A DNA stretch of 11,247 bases from Chroococcidiopsidaceae cyanobacterium CP_BM_RX_35 (GTDB taxonomy: Bacteria > Cyanobacteriota > Cyanobacteriia > Cyanobacteriales > Chroococcidiopsidaceae): contig JAFAVL010000754.1 in NCBI GenBank assembly GCA_019242465.1, positions 1 through 11,247 on the forward strand. Reading direction: 5' to 3'. Shown one piece after another: positions 1-6,505 of the stretch. Below the pieces are notes generated by a model, which was given only the letters and a program-made list of their open reading frames with translations, was not told where the DNA came from and did not search any database. The position numbers and the translations under genes were made by a program. Position 1 is the stretch's first letter. Every line of letters starts with the position of its first letter.

Positions 1-1638
1 CCTTTGCTGATCCGCGATATTATTGACAAACTGCAAGTTGCTTTCAGTTTTAGGCAGGTTTTGCAGTATGTAGTACTCATTATCGTACTCAGCTCTGTGA
101 TGTGGGTGATTCGCATGGTGTCGCGCATCGCCCTATTTGGGGTAGGACGGCAGGTAGAATTTGACCTCAAGCAAAAGATTTTTCAACACTTGTTGCAGCT
201 AGAGCCAAGCTATTTTGCTGCTAATACAACTGGGGATTTAATTAACCGTGCTACCAGTGACGTTGATAATATCCGACGGCTACTCGGATTTGCAGTGCTG
301 AGTTTGGCAAATACAGTATTTGCTTACTTACTCAGGCTGCCAGTGATGTTATCAATCAGTACGACGTTGACTTTGGTAGCGATCGCGGTCTATCCCTTCA
401 TGCTGATTTTGGTGCAGATGTTTGGCGATAGGCTGCGTAGTCAACAAATGGTGGTGCAGGAGGAACTCTCTAACCTCAGTGAGCTGATCCAAGAAGACAT
501 GAGCGGCATGGCTCTGATCAAAATCTATGCCCAAGAGCAGAATGAGCGTCAAGCCTTCCGTCAGCTCAACCAGCAGCTTTTATCAGCAAATTTGTTGCTG
601 GCGAAAACGCGGAATACTCTATTTCCCCTAGTGGGAGGACTGGCATATGTCAGTTTGCTACTCTTACTAGGGTTGGGGGCAGGACAAATTGCTTCTGGAG
701 CTATCAGTGTTGGTGATTTTGTCGCTCTGCTCTTGTATGTGGAGGGTCTCGTTTTCCCCACAACACTACTAGGTTTTACAATTACTGCCTATCAAAGGGG
801 TGAAGTCAGTATTGATCGCATCGAGTCGATTTTGCTGGCTGAACCCAAAATCAAAGACACGAGTAGCACTATCCATTTGCCGCGAGAGCGTGTTAAAGGT
901 CAACTACAGGCTCAGCATCTGTGCTATACCTATCCAGGAGCTGCCACCCCAGCTTTACGTGATGTCAACTTTACGATTGAGCCAGGCGAAACAGTGGCGA
1001 TTGTGGGACCAATTGGTTCTGGGAAATCAACTTTGGCAAATGCGATCCCGCGACTATTAAATATTGAGGCAGGGCAGTTGTTTCTGGATGGATATGACAT
1101 TACCCAGATTGAATTGCAGGATTTACGCAATTGTGTAGCCTACGTCCCGCAAGATAGTTTCCTTTTCAGCACCACTATCAAAAATAATATTCGCTATGGC
1201 GAACCATTAGCTGAGCAGCCGGAAGTGGAAAAAGTCGCAAAGCAATCGCAAATCCACCCAGAAATTCTCAACTTTCCACAACAATATAAAACCATTGTTG
1301 GTGAGCGAGGGATTACGCTTTCTGGTGGGCAACGACAGCGCACTGCCCTATCTCGTGCCTTACTAGTTGATGCACCAGTTCTGATTTTGGATGATGCCCT
1401 CTCTAGTGTAGATAATCAGACGGCGACAGATATCTTGAATCATCTTTCTGCTGGCACCCAACGCCAAACGGTGATCTTTATCTCCCACCAGTTGTCTGCT
1501 GCTGCCACAGCTGACCGAATTTTAGTGATGGACAAGGGTCAAGTTGTCGAGTCTGGTACTCACGCGGAACTGCTACAACAACCTGGTCTTTATCAGTCAC
1601 TTTGGAATCAACATCGGTTAGAGGAAATTCTACGTTAG
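1..1638 (+). CDS. ABC exporter half-transporter, permease fused to ATPase (5' end missing)
   Basis: This is a half-size multidrug/lipid-type ABC exporter of the MdlA/MdlB class, acting in the cytoplasmic membrane. The frame is open to the left edge and the first visible codon is CCT, so the TTG at base 4 is probably not the true start; the first transmembrane helix is likely missing. Numbering from that TTG, hydrophobic segments lie near residues 21-41, 97-115, 119-139, 206-226 and 237-258. The nucleotide-binding domain (about 300-525) has Walker A GPIGSGKST (335-343), Q-loop Gln383, signature LSGGQ (439-443), Walker B LILDD (460-464) and switch His495. The catalytic glutamate after Walker B is Asp464. 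In known heterodimeric exporters this marks the degenerate ATP site, so a partner half-transporter is inferred, perhaps left of the window. The substrate cannot be told. Confidence 0.93.
   Translation, partial: PLLIRDIIDKLQVAFSFRQVLQYVVLIIVLSSVMWVIRMVSRIALFGVGRQVEFDLKQKIFQHLLQLEPSYFAANTTGDLINRATSDVDNIRRLLGFAVLSLANTVFAYLLRLPVMLSISTTLTLVAIAVYPFMLILVQMFGDRLRSQQMVVQEELSNLSELIQEDMSGMALIKIYAQEQNERQAFRQLNQQLLSANLLLAKTRNTLFPLVGGLAYVSLLLLLGLGAGQIASGAISVGDFVALLLYVEGLVFPTTLLGFTITAYQRGEVSIDRIESILLAEPKIKDTSSTIHLPRERVKGQLQAQHLCYTYPGAATPALRDVNFTIEPGETVAIVGPIGSGKSTLANAIPRLLNIEAGQLFLDGYDITQIELQDLRNCVAYVPQDSFLFSTTIKNNIRYGEPLAEQPEVEKVAKQSQIHPEILNFPQQYKTIVGERGITLSGGQRQRTALSRALLVDAPVLILDDALSSVDNQTATDILNHLSAGTQRQTVIFISHQLSAAATADRILVMDKGQVVESGTHAELLQQPGLYQSLWNQHRLEEILR
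379..386. repeat. HIP1 octamer GCGATCGC
   Basis: A perfect GCGATCGC palindrome lies inside the ABC transporter gene. HIP1 is the highly iterated palindrome of many cyanobacterial genomes, and it supports the taxonomic assignment. Confidence 0.8.
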
Positions 1639-1651
1639 ATCGTTGGTTTCA

Positions 1652-1678
1652 CGTTAGTAGCCCTTTCTTGCACTAACG
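1652..1678 (+). other. Inverted repeat just after the ABC gene
   Basis: CGTTAGT (1652-1658) and ACTAACG (1672-1678) are perfect arms around a 13-nt loop, starting 14 nt after the ABC stop codon. No T-run follows, so a Rho-independent terminator is not well supported. It may instead be a 3'-end stabilising stem. The rest of 1639-1901 shows no gene on either strand. Confidence 0.35.
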
Positions 1679-1751
1679 GCGAAAGAGCAAGATGCTTGCA
1701 TAAATATTTACGCTTCCGTAGTCATACGAATCTCCTATTGTTAGGTGGTAG

Positions 1752-1789
1752 AGAAGGCGCTTCAGTTTCCTAAGCCGTAGCGCCTTTCT
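1752..1789 (+). terminator. Possible hairpin terminator between the ABC and XRE genes
   Basis: AAGGCGC (1754-1760) pairs with GCGCCTT (1780-1786) across a 19-nt loop, and TTCTG follows. The stem is GC-rich but the T-tract is short and the loop long, so this is only a weak terminator candidate. It would separate ABC-gene transcription from the XRE-Uma2 pair downstream. Confidence 0.35.
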
Positions 1790-1894
1790 GTATACTCATT
1801 ATGTCATTACTTTCGATGCATTTTCAATACTAATAGCTATATTCTCTTTATTTTTATAGATAAAAGGTATATATTGGGTATAGTAACGTATATT

Positions 1895-1900
1895 AGGAGG
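1895..1900 (+). promoter_or_regulatory. Strong ribosome binding site AGGAGG that bears on the XRE start
   Basis: AGGAGG ends one base before the ATG at 1902, too close for normal initiation, and ten bases before an in-frame GTG at 1911, slightly long but workable. Translation therefore may begin at GTG 1911, shortening the product by three residues. The AT-rich stretch just upstream (about 1845-1885) holds hexamers such as TATATT (1870-1875) and TATAGT (1879-1884) that could be -10 boxes, but I see no convincing -35 element. Confidence 0.6.
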
Positions 1901-1901
1901 T

Positions 1902-2192
1902 ATGAAACGTGTGAAAAGCCGATTAGCTGTATTAATGGCCGAACGAGATCCCAGGATGAGTCAGCGGGAGCTGGCAGAGAAATCTGGGGTCAGTACTATG
2001 GCGGTCAATCGCCTATATAACAACGATTTCAAGCGAGTAGACACCGAAACACTAGAAAAGCTGTGTGCATTTTTCGAGTGTGAACTATCGGATCTATTGG
2101 TACTGAAAGTCGAGCAGGCATCCAGTAAGCCTTCTCTTAAACAAGAGCGCCCAAGAGGTGATCGCCCCGTCACAGCTGGAGGTGCGCGATGA
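1902..2192 (+). CDS. XRE/Cro-C1 family helix-turn-helix regulator
   Basis: This small DNA-binding protein (96 residues from ATG, 93 from GTG 1911) resembles the HTH_26/YozG-type XRE group. Residues 1-70 form the compact helical domain: the helix-turn-helix runs from SQRELAEKSGVS (19-30) into TMAVNRLYN (31-39), followed by the family-typical stretch in which a leucine-rich helix ends in ECELSDLL. The last 25 residues are polar and basic and probably disordered. Its stop overlaps the ATG of the Uma2 gene (ATGA, 2189-2192), so the two are translationally coupled. By analogy with toxin-antitoxin and autoregulated pairs, it probably represses its own operon; no operator was identified with confidence. 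A regulator of other genes is also possible. Confidence 0.87.
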   Translation: MKRVKSRLAVLMAERDPRMSQRELAEKSGVSTMAVNRLYNNDFKRVDTETLEKLCAFFECELSDLLVLKVEQASSKPSLKQERPRGDRPVTAGGAR

Positions 2193-2797
2193 CGACAGGA
2201 ACCCATCTCACCCTCGAAGAATTCTGGACCTTGCCCGAAGGAGAGACAGCGAATGAACTCATAGATGGTCAGGCTATACCTAAGGTGTCACCCAAGTATT
2301 TTCATTCAAGCCTGCAAGGGGCGTTACTTTTCTTGATAAGGAGATGGTGTAGAGGCTTTGGTCGAGTCAGGGCTGAGTGGTCTATCGCTTTAAAGCGATC
2401 GGGGAGAGATTGGGTTCCGGCGCCGGATGTCACTTACGTTTCATACGAGCGTTTGCCTAAGAGTTGGAAGCGCAACGAAGCCTGTCCCGTGCCCCCAGAG
2501 CTAGCGATTGAGATTATCTCCCCTGGACAGACTTTGAAAGAATTTGAAGATAAAGCCAAAGACTATTTAGCAGCAGGAGTATTGCGAGTCTGGGTGATTG
2601 ACCCAGAACCTATGACTTTAAGAGTTTTTCAGCTTGAAGAGCTAGTCACCACGGACAATAGAGCTTGCGGGGAACCCACAGGCAATGTCCTCTTCTATAG
2701 CGCTTCCACCAAAATTGTGGACTCAGCATTTCCAGGTTTAGAATTTACTTTGAAGCAGGTGTTTGAGGAAGCTGAGTTGATCGAGGGGTGTGAGTAG
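2189..2797 (+). CDS. Uma2 family (DUF820) PD-(D/E)XK nuclease-like protein
   Basis: This 202-residue protein has the usual length and layout of Uma2/DUF820 proteins, a restriction-endonuclease-like fold expanded in cyanobacteria. Visible family landmarks are ANELIDGQ (21-28, Glu23), APDVTYVS (78-85, Asp80), the LAIEIISP strand (105-112, Glu108), Lys122/Lys124 before the tyrosine of DYLAAGV, and VWVIDPE (134-140). The acidic residues and lysine expected of the PD-(D/E)XK core are all present, so the protein looks intact. Biological roles of Uma2 proteins are largely unproven and nuclease activity is inferred from the fold. The gene starts inside the stop codon of the XRE gene with no separate ribosome binding site visible, so its translation likely depends on the upstream cistron. 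Two explanations remain open: an effector of a two-gene regulatory module, or a nuclease of mobile-element ancestry. Confidence 0.9.
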   Translation: MTTGTHLTLEEFWTLPEGETANELIDGQAIPKVSPKYFHSSLQGALLFLIRRWCRGFGRVRAEWSIALKRSGRDWVPAPDVTYVSYERLPKSWKRNEACPVPPELAIEIISPGQTLKEFEDKAKDYLAAGVLRVWVIDPEPMTLRVFQLEELVTTDNRACGEPTGNVLFYSASTKIVDSAFPGLEFTLKQVFEEAELIEGCE

Positions 2798-3152
2798 CAG
2801 TCGAACAGAAAACAGCGCTAAGCCCCACCTTGCCTAAAACAGAAACGGGAATCGTATTATATTAGCGTGATAAATTCAATTTCTTAAGCTGTTTTTTCTA
2901 GATTAGGCATGACATACTCTAACCATTTCTCCTCCCATTCATTATATCTACTTAAGATGGCTGAACTTAACGGGCAGTAGCAACTGTGATTCCCCGCTCA
3001 GCCTGCCTAACCACTGAAAAATTTATAGCTTGATAGAATTTGTCCTTTGTTGGCGGCTAAAATAGAAGGCTAGACTGGTCATACTCTGTCGTGACCACTG
3101 AACGCACTCGGCGGTTAAGGCTTGTAGAATTGCACCCCAGTCTGTGCCAAAG
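2798..3152 (+). other. Gap and leader region before ilvN
   Basis: No intact gene was found here on either strand. The ilvN-proximal part carries TAAAAT (3058-3063), a fair -10 box without a well-placed -35. It also carries a perfect 6-bp dyad, TGGTCA (3076-3081) and TGACCA (3092-3097), separated by 10 nt, which could be an operator or an RNA stem in the leader. No leader peptide rich in Leu/Val/Ile codons was seen, so classical ilv attenuation is not supported. The distal part contains the minus-strand relic described separately. Confidence 0.4.
2884..2997 (-). pseudogene. Possible C-terminal relic of an unidentified gene
   Basis: On the minus strand a stop-free stretch of 37 codons ends in TAA and reads like protein, notably NEWEEKWLEYVMPNLEK near its end. 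It has no start codon at its head and is closed upstream by a TGA (2998-3000), with another stop three codons further up. I do not recognise the family. The Trp/Glu/Tyr pattern looks coding rather than random, but a stretch this short can occur by chance. Confidence 0.2.
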
Positions 3153-3671
3153 ATGAAACACACCCTTTCAGTTCTAGTAGAAGATGAAGCGGGAGTTCTT
3201 ACCCGCATTGCTGGTCTATTCGCCAGGCGCGGCTTCAACATTGAGAGCCTAGCTGTTGGTCCAGCTGAGCAAGGAGGAATCTCTCGTATTACGATGGTTG
3301 TACCCGGTGATGACCGTATCATTGAACAACTCACTAAGCAACTTTATAAGCTAGTTAATGTCCTCAAAGTGCAGGATATCACCGAAACACCATGCGTAGA
3401 GCGAGAATTGATGCTGCTTAAAGTCAATGCTACTAGCTCCACACGCTCAGAAATTGTTGAACTAGCTCAAATTTTTCGAGCCCGAGTGGTTGATGTAGCA
3501 GAAGATTCTCTGACTTTAGAAGTGGTGGGAGATCCAGGTAAGATGGTGGCAATTGTACAGGTGCTACAGAAGTTTGGGCTGCGTGAAGTTGCCCGCACTG
3601 GCAAGGTTGCCCTCACTCGCGAGTCTGGGGTCAATACCGAGTTGCTCAAGTCTTTGGAAGCAAAGGTTTAA
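3153..3671 (+). CDS. ilvN: Acetolactate synthase small (regulatory) subunit
   Basis: This is the regulatory subunit of acetohydroxyacid synthase (IlvN/IlvH), which activates the catalytic subunit IlvB and confers feedback inhibition by valine in branched-chain amino acid synthesis; it is cytoplasmic. The 172-residue product opens with the ACT domain [20 protein letters not shown], followed by [18 protein letters not shown] and [11 protein letters not shown], and continues with the usual C-terminal domain (about 80-160). Length and sequence are typical. ATG 3153 was chosen because the family begins [11 protein letters not shown]; an in-frame GTG at 3144 would add three atypical residues. No clear Shine-Dalgarno precedes it. 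The catalytic subunit gene is not in the window, so the gene stands alone here. Its stop is 9 bp from the stop of the convergent kinase gene. Confidence 0.96.
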   Translation: MKHTLSVLVEDEAGVLTRIAGLFARRGFNIESLAVGPAEQGGISRITMVVPGDDRIIEQLTKQLYKLVNVLKVQDITETPCVERELMLLKVNATSSTRSEIVELAQIFRARVVDVAEDSLTLEVVGDPGKMVAIVQVLQKFGLREVARTGKVALTRESGVNTELLKSLEAKV

Positions 3672-3680
3672 CCTGACGCT

Positions 3681-6011
3681 TCACCTTCCCAGCCAGCCCA
3701 AAATTCTGACTTTACCCAATTTACTCTGTGCCACCTGGCGATTTGAGATTGCTCGTTGGCAATCAGGCTTAAGCGTTAGTGCTTGGTCAAAAGAAGCAAG
3801 TGCTTCTTCGTACCGTCCCAAGTCATTCAGTGCTATCCCACGACGAGTCCAAGCTTCAGGGTCATCTAGTTTAATTTCAATTGCTTGGTCAAAAGCAGTA
3901 AGTGCCTCTTCGCACCGTCCCAAGTCATTCAGTGCTATCCCACGACGAGTCCAAGCTTCAGGGTAATTTGGCTGTAGGTGAACTGCTCGATCAAAAGCCG
4001 CTAGCGCTTCTTTATACTGCTCCAAGTTACTTAACATGGCGCCACGGCTATACCAGGCTTTAGGATCGTCCTGTTTGATTTCAATTGCTCGGTTGAACGC
4101 AACAAGTGCTTCTTTATGCCGTCCTAATTTCTCTAGTGTCCAGCCGCGATTCATCCAACCTTCTGAGTGATGTGGTTGAAATTGGATGGCTTTGTCAAAA
4201 GCCGCAAGCGCTTCTTTATACCGTCCAAATTTTTCTAGCAACGTGCCGCGACTAATCCAAGCCTCAGGGTAATCCAGTTTGATTTGAATTGCTCGGCTAC
4301 AAGCAGTAAGTGCCTCTTCGTATCGTCCTAAACTCTTCAACACCATGCCGCGGCTGTACCATGCGATGGGAAAATCCTGTTGCAGTTGGAGCGCTTGATC
4401 ATAAGAAGCGAGTGCTTCTTTGTAAAGCTCCAAATTCTCTAGTGCCAAACCTCGATTAGTCCAGGTTATTGGGTCATCTCGGTTGATTTGAATCGCCTGA
4501 TTGTAAGCAGAGATTGCCTCTTTATAACGTTTCAATCGGTAGAATGCTAAGCCACGACCAACCCAAGCGGTAAAGTAAATCCATTTCAATTGAATAGCCC
4601 GGTCAAAAGACGCGATCGCATCGGTGTAGTGTCCCAGTTCGTACAGCGTCATGCCCCGGTTATTCCAAGCTACAGGGTCATCCCGCTTAATCTGGATTAA
4701 TTGGTCATAAGAAGCAAGCGCCTCTTCGTAACGTCCTAGAGTTTCTAGCGCCAAGCTACGGTTATTCCAGGCTTCTAGGTAATCCCATTGAATTTGAATC
4801 GCTTGGTTATAAGCAGCAATTGCCTCTTCGTACCGTCCCAATTTCTCTAGCGCCCAACCGCGATTGTTCCAGGCTTCTGGATAATCCTGTTTAATTTGAA
4901 TCGCTTGGTCATAAGCAGCAATTGCCTCTTCGTACCGTCCCAATTTCTCTATTGCCACACCACGGCTATACCAGGCTTTAGGAGCGTGTCGTTGCAACAG
5001 AATCACCTGGTCATAAGTAGCAATTGCCTCTTCGTACCGTCCCAATTTCTCTAGCGCTAAGCTAAGACAATACCAGGCTTCCAGATGATCTTGTTGAATT
5101 TGAATCACCTGGTTATAGGCGGCAACAGCTTCTTCATACCTTTGCATGTCGTGTAGCTCACGACCTTGCTTCAGCCAAACTTCTGGATCTCTTGACAGAA
5201 TTGAATTTGGTTCATAGGCTGAAGCATCACCGAACGCGGCTAATACCTCTATCGCCGATTGGTAGCGTTCAGCATAGTGGAATTGCACCATCTTGTCTAG
5301 GATGTTTGCCAACCTCTTACTTACTTGTGCATGTTGTTGCCAGATGAGTTGCAAGGTTCTCTGGTCCCTTTGCAGTTGATGAGGTGGCACTCCTGTAAGG
5401 GCTTGGATTCCTAGCATCCCCAAAGCATAAATGTCACTACAGAGCTGAGGCACATTGTTGAATTGTTCCACTGGCATATAGCCTGGTGTTCCCGCAACCG
5501 GGGTTAAGAGCTTGGAAGCAGCCTGGGTTCTAATTTGTTTCACTCCCCCAAAGTCAATCAGCGCCATGCTGCCATTTTTCTTCCGAATGACGTTAGCGGG
5601 CTTGATATCCCAATGAATCACTTGGTTTTGATGCACAAAAACGAGGACTTCCAGAATCTCCTGTAACAGCCTCACGACTTTGGTTTCGTTTAACCGCTGC
5701 CCTGGTTTCATCTCTTGGTTGAGGTCATGTCCTTCAATAAACTGTTGCACCAGATAAAATTCTTGATTTTCCTGAAAATAGGCGAGAAGTTGGGGAATCT
5801 GCTCGTGATTTCCCAACTTACGTAGTATTTGTGCTTCTCTTTCAAACAAGCGCACAGTCTTTTGATCGACAACATCAGGCTTAAGTCGCTTGATAATGCA
5901 CCAATGGTTACCTTCTCTACACTGATCTTCGGCTAGATATGTATGGCTAAATCCGACACCTCCTAAATGGCGGATAATATGATAGCGACCAGTAAGTTTT
6001 GTTCCGAGCAT
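3681..6011 (-). CDS. Serine/threonine protein kinase with 14 C-terminal TPR repeats
   Basis: A Hanks-type kinase domain (about 1-265) is followed by 14 complete 34-residue TPR units (279-754) and a 22-residue tail, a common cyanobacterial architecture. No membrane segment is apparent, so it is probably cytoplasmic, with the TPR array as protein-binding scaffold. Visible kinase residues are Lys41 (CIIK), helix-C Glu59, catalytic Asp135 and Asn140 (DIKPAN) and the metal-binding DFG (153-155). Two departures stand out: the glycine loop reads LGGVGFSHTY, with Val19 in place of the usually invariant second glycine, and the HRD triad reads HWD (133-135). It may be a non-RD kinase, weakly active, or a pseudokinase, although the other catalytic residues are intact. 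The ATG at 6011 gives the family-typical start MLGTKLTGRY; no Shine-Dalgarno is visible. Partner and substrate are unknown. Confidence 0.95.
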   Translation of the reverse strand: MLGTKLTGRYHIIRHLGGVGFSHTYLAEDQCREGNHWCIIKRLKPDVVDQKTVRLFEREAQILRKLGNHEQIPQLLAYFQENQEFYLVQQFIEGHDLNQEMKPGQRLNETKVVRLLQEILEVLVFVHQNQVIHWDIKPANVIRKKNGSMALIDFGGVKQIRTQAASKLLTPVAGTPGYMPVEQFNNVPQLCSDIYALGMLGIQALTGVPPHQLQRDQRTLQLIWQQHAQVSKRLANILDKMVQFHYAERYQSAIEVLAAFGDASAYEPNSILSRDPEVWLKQGRELHDMQRYEEAVAAYNQVIQIQQDHLEAWYCLSLALEKLGRYEEAIATYDQVILLQRHAPKAWYSRGVAIEKLGRYEEAIAAYDQAIQIKQDYPEAWNNRGWALEKLGRYEEAIAAYNQAIQIQWDYLEAWNNRSLALETLGRYEEALASYDQLIQIKRDDPVAWNNRGMTLYELGHYTDAIASFDRAIQLKWIYFTAWVGRGLAFYRLKRYKEAISAYNQAIQINRDDPITWTNRGLALENLELYKEALASYDQALQLQQDFPIAWYSRGMVLKSLGRYEEALTACSRAIQIKLDYPEAWISRGTLLEKFGRYKEALAAFDKAIQFQPHHSEGWMNRGWTLEKLGRHKEALVAFNRAIEIKQDDPKAWYSRGAMLSNLEQYKEALAAFDRAVHLQPNYPEAWTRRGIALNDLGRCEEALTAFDQAIEIKLDDPEAWTRRGIALNDLGRYEEALASFDQALTLKPDCQRAISNRQVAQSKLGKVRILGWLGR
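3812..3964 (-). repeat. Perfect 51-bp direct repeat in adjacent TPR units
   Basis: Bases 3812-3862 and 3914-3964 are identical over 51 bp at an offset of 102 bp, one TPR unit. They encode the same stretch, centred on WTRRGIALNDLGR, in repeats 13 and 14. Identity at silent positions points to a recent duplication or conversion event. Confidence 0.9.
4612..4619. repeat. HIP1 octamer GCGATCGC
   Basis: A second perfect HIP1 palindrome, within the TPR-coding part of the kinase gene. Confidence 0.8.
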
Positions 6012-6274
6012 AAGGTTTTATGCGGTAGAGGGAAGGGTTTAAGCAAGTTGATTTAAAGAGGGGTACGATATATCCCCACATTTCAACAATACTATTTTTG
6101 TTGGTGCGATCATAAGTGGTACTGCTAAAATTTAAGAAAAAAGCTTATATTCTTCGCAGTAAATTCACTTAGGTTAAATGACAAAAAAAGTGAAGAGCAA
6201 AGCCTAGGATAGCTCCGCCTTAAGTCAAAGGCTAACAGCCTAAGTCAGTTTCAACCGACTAACATGCAACTTTT
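6012..6274 (-). other. Intergenic region upstream of the kinase gene
   Basis: This AT-rich 263-bp stretch should hold the kinase promoter. Minus-strand TATAAG-like hexamers exist, but none has a convincing -35 partner, so no promoter is called. No coding potential was seen. The end near 6229-6260 carries two adjacent hairpins, listed separately. Confidence 0.5.
6229..6260. repeat. Two adjacent small palindromes, REP-like
   Basis: AGGCT (6229-6233) and AGCCT (6237-6241) form a stem around AAC. Immediately next, AGTCAGTT (6243-6250) pairs with AACCGACT (6253-6260) around a two-base loop with one mismatch. Read from the minus strand, GTCGGTTGAAACTGAC folds with that mismatch as a G-U wobble. 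The layout resembles short dispersed intergenic palindromes of cyanobacteria. It lies just past the stop codon of the TPR remnant and could act as a 3'-end stem. Confidence 0.45.
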
Positions 6275-6505
6275 TCAGTTCAATTGAATTGCTCGGTCAT
6301 AGGAGGTAATCGCCTCTGGATAGCGGTGCAATTGATGCAGTACCCAGCCGCGATTTTCCCAAGATTTATATTCATCTGGCTGCAAATGTATAGCTTTGTT
6401 AAAGGAGTCAAGTGCTTCTGGGTAGCGTTGCAGAGCGACGAGTACATTACCTCGGCTATACCAGCCTTGATAGTAGCCCGGCTTAATAAGTGGCTGTTTG
6501 CTAGC
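6275..6505 (-). pseudogene. Remnant of a TPR protein gene (last two repeats)
   Basis: A minus-strand open frame without a usable start codon encodes one complete TPR (Trp codon at 6463-6461, beginning WYSRGNVLVALQRYPEALD) and a second, 28-residue partial TPR (from 6361, WENRGWVLHQLHRYPEAI) ending in TGA at 6277-6275. The 34-residue register is perfect and no stop interrupts it, so this was recently coding. Upstream it is closed by an in-frame TGA (6508-6506), and it overlaps the last bases of the DUF411 gene in another frame. The repeats resemble those of the neighbouring kinase, so it may be the tail of a duplicated kinase-TPR gene or of a separate TPR protein whose front was lost. Confidence 0.75.

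Larger units (their letters stand above)
3750..5177 (-). repeat. Array of 14 TPR-coding units, 102 bp each
   Basis: Fourteen consecutive units of exactly 102 bp encode 34-residue TPRs that begin at Trp279 and recur every 34 residues, with consensus features W..RG..L..LGRY.EA. The register is unbroken, with no insertions. Several neighbouring units are nearly identical at the DNA level, for example the stretches around 4829, 4931 and 5033, which suggests growth by tandem duplication or homogenisation by gene conversion. Confidence 0.92.

Noticed and set aside
1708..1725. Tiny minus-strand ORF MTTEA with an AGGAGA-like site in front
   Set aside because: Five codons with no conserved leader-peptide pattern and no downstream minus-strand gene to regulate.
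2798..3152. Attenuator with leader peptide upstream of ilvN
   Set aside because: No short ORF rich in branched-chain codons and no terminator/antiterminator pair could be found.
3023..3334. Minus-strand 103-codon frame opposite the start of ilvN
   Set aside because: It lies opposite a clear conserved gene, has low-complexity Ser/Arg/Thr composition, and shows no domain.
3553..3966. Plus-strand 137-codon frame bridging the ilvN end and the kinase gene
   Set aside because: Its repeats are just the complement of TPR units 13 and 14, and it overlaps two well-supported genes.
3750..5177. CRISPR-like periodicity
   Set aside because: The 102-bp period is explained by TPR coding units, and there are no short identical repeats with unique spacers.
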